Shown here piece after piece: positions 22,823-32,378 of a stretch of DNA of 64,000 bases. A program made the position numbers and the translations under genes. The number at the start of each line of letters is the position of its first letter. Position 1 is the first letter of the stretch. Below the pieces are notes generated by a model. The model did not search any database and was not told the origin of the DNA. It saw only the letters and a list, made by a program, of their open reading frames with translations. The DNA is taken from assembly GCA_903840265.1 (NCBI GenBank), contig CAIMFH010000082.1:62001-126000 (forward strand). The letters are read 5' to 3'. The stretch is from an uncultured Schlesneria sp. Its GTDB lineage: Bacteria > Planctomycetota > Planctomycetia > Planctomycetales > Planctomycetaceae.

Positions 22823-24187
22823 TCACGTGCCGCGGGAGGTGCGGACGAGATAGAGCAGCCAGCAGTAGCTGCCGATGCCGATCAGCAAGGCGACCCAGTC
22901 CAGATCTTGTTTCAGGAGTGTGTCGTAGAGTCCGTGCAGGACCATGGCGATGGATAGGTAGTAGGCCATGCCGGCCAGGAATTCCATCCAGTCGTCGGTG
23001 TCCAAGAAGTCCTGGTTGCGATACATCATCAGGGCGACGCTGCCGGACCACATCGCGTGCAGCGAGACGCAGGAAACGAACCGGACCAGGTAGATCAGGC
23101 CTTCACTGAGTCCGTTGTACATGCCGCCGGAATACATGATCCCCTCTGACACGCCGAAGCCGATTCCGCTGGCAAGGCCGGTCAGGCAGGCTCCGCGCCA
23201 GCCGGTCTTGCGAGCGTTGCGTAGGTAGTGTCGCACCGGAAGTGCTTTGCAGAGTTCTTCGCAGAAGCCGACCCCGATCGTGAAGCCGAAGAAGCTGCCC
23301 CAGAAACCGATTGAGGGATCTTGCGCGCAGCGATAGGAGTAGCCGATCAGTTTGAAGATCAAATAGATCAAGACCCCGAGTCCGCGGCCTCCAATCAGGG
23401 CTCCTTGAGTAGTCGCCGCCAGGATCTGGAATAGCAGTAAGATCATGATGCCAACGGTGGCCGTGAACAGCCCGACCAGCAGCAGTCGGACCGTCCGCTT
23501 CTGAGATCCCGGGAACATGGCGAACAGTAACCCGAGATAAGATGCCGCGCTGATCGCGCCGAACACCCAATGCACGATCGAATCGCGACTCAGTAATGCT
23601 CCTTCGATCCGATGGCCGGGCAGCAGTTCGAAGAATTCGGTGGGATCTTCGGCTTCAAGTTGCGAGGCGACTTCCGGGTGATTTTGCAGCGTGCGCATCA
23701 ATCGCGTTTCAGTGGGTTCGTGTGGCCACAAGATCATGAGCGCCAAGGGAGCGAGCGCCACCAGGTAGATCCAGTGATACCGAAATGGCTGGCCGAGTTC
23801 GGTATCGGCGCGGGTCACGGCTTCGGCATTGGCCTTGGTCTTCTTTTTTTGCTTTTGCTGTGCCTGCTCTTCGGCAGCCTGTTCCGCCTCCAGTCGCTCC
23901 TGTTCACGTTGGGCCCGTTTGTCCGCAATTCGCCGTTTGCGGGCACGCGGATCTTCCAAGTCATCCGAACTGAATAGTTCGCCCCCAAAAGGATCGTCGA
24001 GATTGGAATCGAGGGACGAACTTGCCGGTGGTTCTTCGCTGAACTCCTGAACGTTGCCGGACGATTTTGGAGAGCTGACAACGGTTTGAACGGATTGACA
24101 ACCCGGGCATCTGATCCTGCGTTCGGCAAGATGATCGGGAGCCTTCAGCTTCTTGCTGCACTCGGTACATTCGAACGAAATCGCCAC
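22823..24187 (-). CDS. PrsW-like intramembrane metalloprotease with zinc-ribbon N-terminus
   Basis: 454 residues. Residues 1-40 form a zinc ribbon (CTECSKKLKAP, then CPGCQ). A charged coiled-coil region (about 80-130, RKRRIADKRAQREQERLEAE) follows, and then eight or so hydrophobic segments. The C-terminal third carries the PrsW-family motifs: GFCEELCKALP (EExxK), GFGVSEGIMY, SLHAMWSGS and VLHGLYDTLL, whose Glu and His residues are the likely metal ligands. PrsW family members cleave membrane proteins such as anti-sigma factors. An ECF sigma/anti-sigma pair lies about 4 kb away, but no functional link is shown. Confidence 0.82.
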   Translation of the reverse strand: MAISFECTECSKKLKAPDHLAERRIRCPGCQSVQTVVSSPKSSGNVQEFSEEPPASSSLDSNLDDPFGGELFSSDDLEDPRARKRRIADKRAQREQERLEAEQAAEEQAQQKQKKKTKANAEAVTRADTELGQPFRYHWIYLVALAPLALMILWPHEPTETRLMRTLQNHPEVASQLEAEDPTEFFELLPGHRIEGALLSRDSIVHWVFGAISAASYLGLLFAMFPGSQKRTVRLLLVGLFTATVGIMILLLFQILAATTQGALIGGRGLGVLIYLIFKLIGYSYRCAQDPSIGFWGSFFGFTIGVGFCEELCKALPVRHYLRNARKTGWRGACLTGLASGIGFGVSEGIMYSGGMYNGLSEGLIYLVRFVSCVSLHAMWSGSVALMMYRNQDFLDTDDWMEFLAGMAYYLSIAMVLHGLYDTLLKQDLDWVALLIGIGSYCWLLYLVRTSRGT

Positions 24188-24435
24188 AACGATCTCCGCC
24201 AGACTGAAGAAACCCCTCTCTATCCCTCGCTAGTTGGGATTCTAACGAGACGTGGGCTAGATGTCTCACTGGTGATGCGATAGGACGGGTCTAGCCAGTC
24301 CGAATTAGTCATGTCGGGCGCATTTCCCTCGCAGGAGCATCTGCGTCCGTGACCATTTCAGGAAAGATGCGTGGGGCCTGCGCTGTCATCATCTCACACG
24401 GATTGGTTCAAATGACGAGGACGATAAAGGCGACC

Positions 24436-25587
24436 TCACTTTTTTGGCGACAGCTTCACTGTCACATTATCGATTTCAAACGTCAGCAGGAGCGGGTCGA
24501 AGAGCGATTTGAAGAACTCGTCGGCTGAGGCCTTGTTGAGTTCCAGGTCGACTGTTTGGTCAAGGTTGATGCCTGCCGACTTCAATGCCGCTTCGTCATA
24601 GATGAACACGACTTTTGATTTCTTCAATTCATCCATGACCGTGCGAACGGGGACGCGTTTGAAGCTTAATGTGAATGCACGCTGCCGCAGTGGCGCAGCG
24701 GGTTGGGCGGTGGGCGGCTTCCTCGTCGAAGGGGGATTCAGCAAGGCTGCGACGGCCTCTTGGTCTTCGACTGTTCCCGTGACAGCAACTTCGGAACCTT
24801 CCTGAGTCGTTTTCAGTTCGGGAAGGTGTTCGGCAATTAATTTGGAGATGTCAGCGGCCGTCCGACCTTTGGATCGATGTTTGCGTTCGATCGCAATGGT
24901 ATCGGGGATGGGAGACAGTTCGATCGCTTGGCCGCCGTCGACCCAGACAAAGGTCAGATCAAACTGGATGAGGATGATCGACAATGCTTCTGACGACGTG
25001 ACCGCCGGCAGATTGCCGGCTGCCCATAGGTCATGGGGGACGAGTTCTGGATTGCGGATTGTCAGGTGATATTGCTCCGAAATCTGCTGCAAGATGTCGG
25101 ACGGAGTTTGCAGGTCGGGCCAACTGAACGTTTGTGGACGCGCTAATTCCGTTCGGCGAGTCTCGCGAACGCCTTTGGCTTTTGATTGCAACTCTGCCGA
25201 ACGCAGTTCGATTAGCGTTCGTAGCCGTTTGACGGCCGCGGGTGGTCCGACGTAAACCAGATTGCCGGGGACGCAGAGTTCGGCAGAGGCTTGGTGGGCT
25301 ACCACTTGCAGGGCTTCTCGAAAGGGGAGTTCTGCGATCTCAACGGGGAGGCTTCTGGTTGGATCAATTCGCCGGTCGAGCAGGATGGCGACCCGCCGCT
25401 GAGCACCCAGCGCGTTCAGCAGGGCTCGAAATTCGACGTTCGCCCACGTTCCCGAGGTCGTTTGAGCTAGCTCGAGCTGAAATTTCTGGCCGGTGACAAA
25501 GCCCTCCGAACGACGGTCACGGACGCTGTTTCCGCCCATTTGTCCGGCACAGGCCACGGCGATCAGCAACCCGACAATTGTCACCAT
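24436..25587 (-). CDS. exported protein with STN/secretin-N-like domains
   Basis: 383 residues with a short signal peptide (MVTIVGLLIAVACAGQ). Two segments look like short secretin/TonB N-terminal (STN) domains: about 40-95 (VEFRALLNALGAQRRVAILL then ELPFREALQVVAHQA) and the C-terminal 80 residues (VPVRTVMDELKKSKVVFIYD, then LDLELNKASADEFFKSLFD type pattern). A middle region has a similar layout (TPSDILQQISEQYHLTIRN). No secretin barrel follows, so it is not a pore. Its role is unknown. It is divergent from the Hsp70 gene. Confidence 0.6.
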   Translation of the reverse strand: MVTIVGLLIAVACAGQMGGNSVRDRRSEGFVTGQKFQLELAQTTSGTWANVEFRALLNALGAQRRVAILLDRRIDPTRSLPVEIAELPFREALQVVAHQASAELCVPGNLVYVGPPAAVKRLRTLIELRSAELQSKAKGVRETRRTELARPQTFSWPDLQTPSDILQQISEQYHLTIRNPELVPHDLWAAGNLPAVTSSEALSIILIQFDLTFVWVDGGQAIELSPIPDTIAIERKHRSKGRTAADISKLIAEHLPELKTTQEGSEVAVTGTVEDQEAVAALLNPPSTRKPPTAQPAAPLRQRAFTLSFKRVPVRTVMDELKKSKVVFIYDEAALKSAGINLDQTVDLELNKASADEFFKSLFDPLLLTFEIDNVTVKLSPKK

Positions 25588-25801
25588 CGGAAAACCCGTC
25601 GTTTACAGTGGTCAATTTGATGAAGTTGGCGAGTATTCGCAGGCCGCAAAGTCATCGCCAGTCGCAGTGTCTGAGTGCTTTTTGCTCACAAATCAGGGAG
25701 CGAAAAGCAACTCGTGGAATTGGGTGACGGTGAATGCTACCATTCATGGTCAGTCAGTCCAATTCTCTCTTCCGCTTGCGCTTCACGAAGGCTGCCAGAA
25801 C

Positions 25802-27988
25802 ATGCTTCCGACTCATGCCGTCGGCATCGACTTGGGGACCACCTATTCCTGCATCGCCTACCTGAACGAGCACGGGGAACCGATCACCGTCCCGAACAAA
25901 GACGGCGAACTCTCGACGCCGTCGGTGGTGCTGTTCGAAGACGATCACGTGGTGGTGGGAACCGAGGCGATGCGGAATTCGATCCGTCATCCTGATCGGG
26001 TCGTCGTGCATGCCAAGCGGTACATGAACAATCCTGGTCATCGATGGAAAATCGGTGGCAAGAGTTATTCACCTGTCGACATCAGCACGATCATTCTCAA
26101 GTCGATGCTGGATAGTGCTCGCGAGAAGATCGGGGCGATCGATCGAGCCGTGATTACGGTTCCCGCTCAGTTCAGCGACGTTCAACGTCAGGCGACTGCC
26201 GAGGCGGGAAAACGAGCGGGCTTGAAGCAAGTTGACATTATCAACGAACCTGTCGCTGCCGCACTGTGCTTTGTGCTGGGGACCGAAGGGATCTGGTTCA
26301 CGGAACTGGCCACGGCGCAGACCATCATGGTGGTGGACCTGGGGGGCGGTACTTTCGACTTGTCGCTGGTTCGCTATCAAAAGAATGAAGTCCGCGTGAT
26401 CGCCAGCGGCGGCGACCTGCAACTGGGGGGGCTCGATTGGAATCGCGCTCTGGAAGTGGCGATCGGCAAGCAGTTTCAGAAGGAATTCAATATCGATCCG
26501 ATGAAGGATCGAGAAAACGCGCAGGCACTCGCGCTGGAAGCAGAACAAACCAAACGGAGCCTGTCGGTTCGGCCGAAGGCGGCGCTGACTTGTGCGGCCG
26601 GCGGACAACGCAAGACGTATCAAGTCGAACTGGACCAGTTCGAGCGACTGACTCGCGATCTGGTCGATCGCATGGAAGTGCTGACGCTCGATCTGCTCAA
26701 AGAAAACCACATGGGTTGGGCCAAAGTCGACGTCGTGCTGACGACGGGCGGGTCGTCACGCATGCCGATGGTTCGATCGCTGTTCAAGAAGCTCAGCGGT
26801 CGGACGCTGAATACGTCGTTGTCGCCCGATCAATCGATTGCCCACGGGGCGACCTATTACGCCGGGATGTTGCTGACCAACAGCACTTTTGCCAAGTCGA
26901 TTCTGAATTCGACGGCCGCCGCCAGACTTGCTCAGTTCAAGCAGCAAAGTGCGACGGCTCGATCGCTAGGCTTGTTGATTCGCGACGTGGAAACCGGCAA
27001 ACGCGTGCCGCACTACATTCTTCCGGCGAACACCCCCCTGCCCGTCGAAGTGTCGCAGATTTACGGAACGGTCTCGAACAACCAGCGCAAGGTTCATCTG
27101 AGGATTGTTGAAAGCGGGACCGCGGCCGATTCGCAATATGTCGAATTGGGAACATGTTTGATCGAACCGCTGCCAGAAAATCTGCCGGAAGGGACCGAGA
27201 TCGAAGTCACGATTTCGTATGACGAGCAGGCTCGGGTCCATGTGAATGCCAAAGTGCTGAAGACCGGGCAAGTCGCTCAAACTGAAATTGTTCGCCCCGA
27301 GAATCTGGTGGTGCGCGCCCTCAGTGAGGGTGCGGAAGAACCAGAGAGCGAAGAGGAAAAGGGAGTTGAAGCGGCGGTCAAATCGATCCCGGCTGTGAAG
27401 GCTCAACCCGCTGCATCGATCTCACTGGCAACGACCAGGATGCCGAGCCCCGCGAGTCCCAAGCCAGTCGTCGCCCCGACGAAGTCATCTGAAGGGCCGC
27501 TGAAACTGAAATCGGATTCGCCCATTCCCAGTCCCAAGCCGGTACCAAGTGCGAAGCCATTGCGACCTGCTTCGCAACTGGATGAATCCAACGAGCCGAT
27601 TCCGCTGTGCAACAAATGTGGCGAGCCTTTGGATACTCACGGCGTTTGTGCAAAATGCGCGGCGGCAGCCGCGAAATCAAAGGTGTTGCGTCCTCTCAGC
27701 ACCCCACCCACTGGCCGCTCCACAATTTCGAAATCGGGGTCGATTCCGGTTCCGCCTCTGCCTCATGACGACGAAATCCTCGAACTGGGTTCCAAATCGC
27801 CATCGGCACCGATGAAGAAACCGGGTGTCCCTGCGGGTCAATCGACTGGCCAGCCGAAGCCGAAAGTAAAGGCCCCTCCGTTGCCGCCGATGGCGGGAGC
27901 ACCGAAGCCGGCGGCTCCAGGGAAGAAGCCACCGGGGAAGCCCGCAGATATGGGTGAGGATGAGTTCTGGAAAATGCTGGACGAATAA
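25802..27988 (+). CDS. divergent Hsp70 (DnaK-like) with C-terminal zinc ribbon
   Basis: 728 residues from the ATG at 25802; upstream open sequence lacks Hsp70 similarity. The ATPase domain shows GIDLGTTYSCIAYLNE (phosphate 1, about 8-23), INEPVAAAL, VVDLGGGTFDLSLV (phosphate 2, about 175-188) and TTGGSSRMPMVRSLF (adenosine, about 314). A substrate-binding domain follows (about 390-500). Then, in place of a helical lid, there is a long Pro/Lys-rich tail with a zinc ribbon (CNKCGEPLDTHGVCAKC, about 602-618) ending in DEFWKMLDE. It is probably a specialised cytoplasmic chaperone. No dnaJ or grpE is nearby. Confidence 0.9.
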   Translation: MLPTHAVGIDLGTTYSCIAYLNEHGEPITVPNKDGELSTPSVVLFEDDHVVVGTEAMRNSIRHPDRVVVHAKRYMNNPGHRWKIGGKSYSPVDISTIILKSMLDSAREKIGAIDRAVITVPAQFSDVQRQATAEAGKRAGLKQVDIINEPVAAALCFVLGTEGIWFTELATAQTIMVVDLGGGTFDLSLVRYQKNEVRVIASGGDLQLGGLDWNRALEVAIGKQFQKEFNIDPMKDRENAQALALEAEQTKRSLSVRPKAALTCAAGGQRKTYQVELDQFERLTRDLVDRMEVLTLDLLKENHMGWAKVDVVLTTGGSSRMPMVRSLFKKLSGRTLNTSLSPDQSIAHGATYYAGMLLTNSTFAKSILNSTAAARLAQFKQQSATARSLGLLIRDVETGKRVPHYILPANTPLPVEVSQIYGTVSNNQRKVHLRIVESGTAADSQYVELGTCLIEPLPENLPEGTEIEVTISYDEQARVHVNAKVLKTGQVAQTEIVRPENLVVRALSEGAEEPESEEEKGVEAAVKSIPAVKAQPAASISLATTRMPSPASPKPVVAPTKSSEGPLKLKSDSPIPSPKPVPSAKPLRPASQLDESNEPIPLCNKCGEPLDTHGVCAKCAAAAAKSKVLRPLSTPPTGRSTISKSGSIPVPPLPHDDEILELGSKSPSAPMKKPGVPAGQSTGQPKPKVKAPPLPPMAGAPKPAAPGKKPPGKPADMGEDEFWKMLDE

Positions 27989-27991
27989 CAC

Positions 27992-28020
27992 AACCTGAGT
28001 TTAACGGATGACTTAGGTTC
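27992..28020 (+). terminator. possible terminator after the Hsp70 gene
   Basis: AACCTGAGT and ACTTAGGTT form a 9-bp stem with one G-T wobble around a 10-nt loop, followed by CCATTTT. The T-run is short, so the call is tentative. Confidence 0.4.
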
Positions 28021-28112
28021 CATTTTGCGATATTCCAAGAAATCTATCGCCGCGAGACCTGTTGCAGGGAATAAACTACCGGGTCGACGAATCTGCTAAT
28101 TAAGAGGTCGCC

Positions 28113-28667
28113 ATGGCCGACGGAACGCGTCTTCCAACTACGCACGAATTGATAGAGGAGCACTCCACGTTGCTCTATCGGTATGCGTATCGGCTGACGG
28201 GCGATGCCGCCGACGCAGAGGACCTTGTCCAGCAGACGTTCTTGTTAGCTCACCAGCGGGGGCAGCAATTGCGAGAAGCGGGAGCGGCGCGAGGATGGTT
28301 GATTTCGATCGTGAGAAACGTGTTTCTCAAATCGATTCGGCATCGAAATCGGGGCCGTTCATTGGAAGAAATTGACGAACCGCAAGTGACCGATGCCGCG
28401 TTGGATGTTCCGGTTCATTTGGAATTATTGCAGGAAGCGTTGTTGGAGTTGGCGGAAGAGTTCCGTTCTCCGTTGGTCTTGTACTACTTCGAAGAATTCA
28501 GTTATCACGAAATTGCTGAACAGATGGGTGTGCCAATCGGGACGGTGATGAGTCGCCTGTCGCGAGGAAAGGCCTATCTGAAAAAGCGATTGACGGAAAC
28601 TGCAGAACGGGAACGGCAGGCTGTTCCTGTTCAAAGTCGTGCTCTGGAATTTGTGTTGCAGCATTAG
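28113..28667 (+). CDS. ECF-type RNA polymerase sigma factor
   Basis: 184 residues. Region 2 is seen as LLYRYAYRLTGDAADAEDLVQQTFLLAHQ and AARGWLISIVRNVFLKSIRH (about 18-75), and region 4 as FRSPLVLYYFEEFSYHEIAE followed by MGVPIGTVMSRLSRGKAYLKKRL (about 120-165). It directs RNA polymerase to a dedicated promoter set. AGAGG precedes the ATG. The next gene, 14 bp downstream, encodes a zinc-binding anti-sigma-like protein, the usual operon partner. Confidence 0.9.
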   Translation: MADGTRLPTTHELIEEHSTLLYRYAYRLTGDAADAEDLVQQTFLLAHQRGQQLREAGAARGWLISIVRNVFLKSIRHRNRGRSLEEIDEPQVTDAALDVPVHLELLQEALLELAEEFRSPLVLYYFEEFSYHEIAEQMGVPIGTVMSRLSRGKAYLKKRLTETAERERQAVPVQSRALEFVLQH

Positions 28668-28681
28668 AGGTCAGGATTGCC

Positions 28682-29452
28682 ATGGATTGCCAGCAGGCAC
28701 GGGCACAACTCGCACTTGAGAGACTCGGCAGGGATGCCACGCCAGGATCCGATGCGCTCGCTGCAGAGCGACATTTATCAGAATGTGATGTCTGTCGAGG
28801 GGCGGTTACGTCTGAGCGGCAGGTTGATTCGCGGATCACTCGAGCGATGCTCGATGTCCCGGTTCCTGTCGGATTCGCCGATCGACTGCACGCGGCGATT
28901 GGCCCGGCGTTAGTGGTGGCAGAAACTCCGGTTGCCGTTCCGCGTCGCCATTTGTTGCGTCGTCTCGGTTGGGCGTCTCTCGCATTGGTGCCGATGCTCG
29001 CGATCGGGACACTTCTCGTGTCCCAATCGGTCGTGCTGAACGATGCCAGTATCCGAGAATTGGGCAAGCTCGATCCGAGCCTACTGCCCATCGGTTCTTC
29101 ACCAAGTCTTGCCGTGCCAGCAGGATGGAGCACCCAGCGGGCAGTTCGATTTGCGGATGCACCGCGCGTGGCGACTGTTAATCGAGTTGAAATTCCCCTG
29201 CTGATGTTTACGGCGTTGGGCGATCGCCGATCAGCAAGTTGCACTGGTTATTTAGTCCGATTGCCGCTTTCGCAGTGGCACAAGGTACCCGATGCCGATT
29301 CCTTTTCGCGCGGAATCATTCAGTACGCCGCTTTCGGTACCTGGGTCGTCTGGCGTGAGGGTGACAACGTCATCATTTGCGTTCTGCAGGGCGATGCTCA
29401 CGCCATGCAGCGGCTTCAGGATCTGGTTGCTGCCGGTCGTCAGTTGACGTAG
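28682..29452 (+). CDS. putative anti-sigma factor (zinc-finger type)
   Basis: 256 residues. The N-terminal 45 residues contain HLSECDVCRG, the HxxxCxxC motif of ZAS-type anti-sigma domains that clamp ECF sigma factors. One transmembrane helix (about 98-117, LGWASLALVPMLAIGTLLVS) separates it from an extracytoplasmic domain of about 135 residues without a recognised family. It is likely co-translated with the sigma gene just upstream. A terminator follows about 85 bp later. Confidence 0.8.
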   Translation: MDCQQARAQLALERLGRDATPGSDALAAERHLSECDVCRGAVTSERQVDSRITRAMLDVPVPVGFADRLHAAIGPALVVAETPVAVPRRHLLRRLGWASLALVPMLAIGTLLVSQSVVLNDASIRELGKLDPSLLPIGSSPSLAVPAGWSTQRAVRFADAPRVATVNRVEIPLLMFTALGDRRSASCTGYLVRLPLSQWHKVPDADSFSRGIIQYAAFGTWVVWREGDNVIICVLQGDAHAMQRLQDLVAAGRQLT

Positions 29453-29536
29453 TTGTTCGTGATTCCACGAAGCCACCAACTGCACCAATTCACGGTCTGG
29501 ATTCTCGCCTGACGGAAACTTGACCCCAAAGAACAA

Positions 29537-29567
29537 AACAACGCGTCGGGATCACCGACGCGTTGTT
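29537..29567. terminator. bidirectional intrinsic terminator
   Basis: A perfect 13-bp stem (AACAACGCGTCGG and its complement) with a GATCA loop lies between the convergent anti-sigma and rho genes. Going plus, GTTT follows; going minus, TTTTGTTCTTT follows. It can serve both genes and is stronger for rho. Confidence 0.8.
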
Positions 29568-29584
29568 GTTTATGTGCGGACTGC

Positions 29585-31324
29585 TTAGAGAATGTGACGA
29601 ATTCGCGCGACGAACTCTTCATTAGTGGGGAACCGTTGCAACGTTTTCGTGAGTTGCTCCATCGCTTCCACCGGGCTCATCGAAATCAGGCTGCGACGAA
29701 GGAGCGTAATTCCTTCCAGGCTGTCTGGTGACAGAATCTTCTCTTCGCGGCGTGTTCCGGATTTGGTGATATCAATCGACGGCCAGATTCGACGATCGGC
29801 CAGGTCGCGGCTCAGCACCATTTCCATGTTGCCGGTCCCCTTAAATTCCTGGAAGATCGCATCGTCCATCCGGCTGCCGGTTTCGATCAGGGCCGTCCCA
29901 ACGACAGTCAGCGAGCCCCCTTCGTCGAATTGACGGGCCATGCCGAACATCTTCTTCGGCAGATCCATTGCCTTGACGTCGAGGCCACCGGTTCCGGTTC
30001 GACCTGAGTTGGTCCACTTATTGAAGGCTCGCGCCGTTCGCGTGATGCTGTCCAGCAGCAGGAAGACATCGCGGCCCGCTTCGGCCATGCGCTTGGTTCT
30101 TTCGAACACCAGCTGGCTGACGCGAATGTGGTTTTCGACTTCGCGATCCAATGAGGACGCAACCACTTCGCCGTGGACTCGGCGACGCATTTCGGTCACT
30201 TCTTCAGGACGCTCGTCGATCAGCAGCACGATCAGATAAATATCGGGATAGTTCTTGCTGACGGCATCAGCGATTTCCTGCAGCAGCATCGTCTTGCCGG
30301 TTCGCGGAGGTGCGACGATGAGTGCTCGCTGGCCTTTGCCAATCGGGGTCAGCAAGTCCATCACACGCATCGTGATCGGCGTCGGACCCGTTTCGAGCTT
30401 AATTTGCTGATGAGGATTGATCGGTGTGAGTGAGTCGAAGTTCTTGATTTCGGCATACAGTTCAGGAAGCCGGCCTTCAATAGTCTGAATTGACTTCAAA
30501 CGAGGGCCCTGACCTCGACCGCCAGGCACGTTTTCACCGGTGATCAACACCCCTTCACGCAGGCCGAACTTTTCGATCAATGAACCGGAGACGAATGAAT
30601 CACTCTCTTGCGAGACATAACCTGCTTTGGGATCCCGCAGGAAACCATAACCCTTCGGGTGCAGTTCGAGGATCCCCTGAACGGGTGTCAATATTTCCGG
30701 ACCTCGTGGCTCATTCGAATTCGATTGCATTCCCCGCGGCATACTGGGACCGCGTTGGCCCCCCTCTGGACGGCGCTGACCACCCCCTTGTTGGGGGCCA
30801 CGACGATCCATCTGTCCATTGCGTCCGCGTGGCGCACGGTTCTGTCCCTGCTGTGGAGCGTAACCGCCGCCGCCACCCTGCGGGGCATACCCACCGCCAC
30901 CACCTTGTTGTGGAGCATAACCCCCACCTTGCGGGGCGTAGCCACCGCCGCCACCGGTCTCTTGACCATTGGGGCCACGACCTCTTCCACGTCGACGTCG
31001 ACGACGTCGGTTGTCGTTATAAAAATCGCCGCCGCCACCTGCGCCGCCAGCGGGTGCGCCGTTAAAGCCGTCGGGCCCTGCTTCGGACGGGCCGGAGTCA
31101 ATGGCTTCAAAATCCATGTCTCGTTCGTTCGGGGCGGATTCAATTTCCGCTCGTGCTGCTGCTGTTTCTTCCAGCACGTCTTCGATCACGGGTCGCTGTG
31201 GTTCCTTCTCGACCTTGGTGGTCTCGACAGATTCGACAGAGCTCACGTCTTCAACCGGAGGGGATGCTTTTCGCCGACGAGGTTTGGTCGTCTTCTTGGG
31301 CACATCCGAATCCATCTCAGTCAT
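29585..31324 (-). CDS. rho: transcription termination factor Rho with Gly-rich insert
   Basis: 579 residues from the ATG at 31324 (an upstream start at 31366 is possible). The N-terminal part is acidic and Lys/Arg-rich and leads into a low-complexity block (about 105-205) of RRRRRRGRGRG followed by repeated GGGGGYAPQ-type units. The RNA-binding cold-shock domain (GILELHPKGYGFLRDPKAGY) and the ATPase core (IVAPPRTGKTMLLQEIADAV, VLLIDERPEEVTEMRR, FLLLDSITRTARAFN) follow. Rho is a hexameric RNA helicase that ends transcription. Gly/Arg-rich Rho inserts are known in several phyla and can promote RNA binding or phase separation. Confidence 0.95.
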   Translation of the reverse strand: MTEMDSDVPKKTTKPRRRKASPPVEDVSSVESVETTKVEKEPQRPVIEDVLEETAAARAEIESAPNERDMDFEAIDSGPSEAGPDGFNGAPAGGAGGGGDFYNDNRRRRRRRGRGRGPNGQETGGGGGYAPQGGGYAPQQGGGGGYAPQGGGGGYAPQQGQNRAPRGRNGQMDRRGPQQGGGQRRPEGGQRGPSMPRGMQSNSNEPRGPEILTPVQGILELHPKGYGFLRDPKAGYVSQESDSFVSGSLIEKFGLREGVLITGENVPGGRGQGPRLKSIQTIEGRLPELYAEIKNFDSLTPINPHQQIKLETGPTPITMRVMDLLTPIGKGQRALIVAPPRTGKTMLLQEIADAVSKNYPDIYLIVLLIDERPEEVTEMRRRVHGEVVASSLDREVENHIRVSQLVFERTKRMAEAGRDVFLLLDSITRTARAFNKWTNSGRTGTGGLDVKAMDLPKKMFGMARQFDEGGSLTVVGTALIETGSRMDDAIFQEFKGTGNMEMVLSRDLADRRIWPSIDITKSGTRREEKILSPDSLEGITLLRRSLISMSPVEAMEQLTKTLQRFPTNEEFVARIRHIL

Positions 31325-32378
31325 ACAGCAATTCCCGCGGTCAAGAACTTGTGGCTCAACAACCAATCCCTAGCACATGCCAAGCGGTCTGCGAGTCACT
31401 TCCAAGCAAAACGAATTCCAATTCCTGGTGATGAACGACGGGAATCCGAAGAGAACAAAAGTGTCGTCTGTTCGATCGGTCGGCTTCCATTTCAATCGTT
31501 CTTCAGCTCCAGAAGGATTAAATCTGGTATCACCCGATTTCCAAACTATCCGCCAGATCACAACGCCACGAATCGCCAAATGCATTCCAGGTTGGTCATG
31601 GTGTGGCCACGAGCCGACCTGCGCCATCCCGTATGGGAGTGAGGTTTTCGCTCATCCAAGAATTTCGCAATGACGGATTTGAGCGAACGACAATTGTCGC
31701 CGTCAGCCATCTGATGTTGCGAGCCGTTCTCGGTTGAGGCGTCCATCCCTCTCACGTGACGACAAAGGAAATAACGATCCGGAAGGCAGTCGCAAGCACC
31801 GCTTCTCGTCCGGCGAGGAAAAAACAAGCGCCCCGCAGAAGATTCGCCGCGAACAACAGGCTCCCCGCGCCACAAATTCCAACCTGATTGACCAACCGTC
31901 AAACAGGCTGAATAAGATAACTCGCGAGGTTACTGCGGCGGAGCACCACGTGCAATTCCACGCCGTCGGAGTCTGACAAGAGATCTGCTAGAGTCTCTTT
32001 TGCCACCCGGACACGGCTTCACACCCCGTCTTCCTGGCAGCCAAAATCTGATTCTGATTTCTCAGAACCCAATATCAACGTATCAAAGATAATATCGAAT
32101 GCAAGTGTTCTGTCAATTCAAGTCTTGCAGTTTGCGCCAGTTTCGTTGCACATCGAAGCGAACGTGGCCGTGCAGAATCGGCTGGCAATTGGTAGCCCCG
32201 GCGAGCTAGGCTTTAGGCTCTGGTCGCTTTCAGTCCCGGCGCGACTTCTCGCTACCAGAAACTGTCATCGATTCTCGGCAGAAGCCCTGCCCTGTCTTCG
32301 CTTTTTTATTGGAGCCCTGCAATCTTGGTCTCATTTTACTGCGTCGACCGCCCCTATCCCCACAGCAGCGATCATCGA
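31325..32378. other. 1.05-kb intergenic region between divergent genes
   Basis: No credible coding frame is seen. The right part is AT-rich around 32041-32120 (for example TATCAACGTATCAAAGATAA) with a small TTCTGA/TCAGAA hairpin at 32053-32069, and may hold the promoter of the amidohydrolase gene. 31978-32003 has a weak AAGAGA/TCTCTT stem followed by TT. The rho promoter and leader should lie near 31325-31500. Confidence 0.45.

Noticed and set aside
30780-31000. Short regular repeats resembling a CRISPR array
   Set aside because: They are in-frame codon repeats for Gly/Tyr/Ala/Pro/Gln in rho, without unique spacers of constant length.
31558-31902. 114-codon minus-strand open frame in the rho-amidohydrolase gap
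   Set aside because: No ribosome site, no hydrophobic core pattern, and composition typical of random open sequence.
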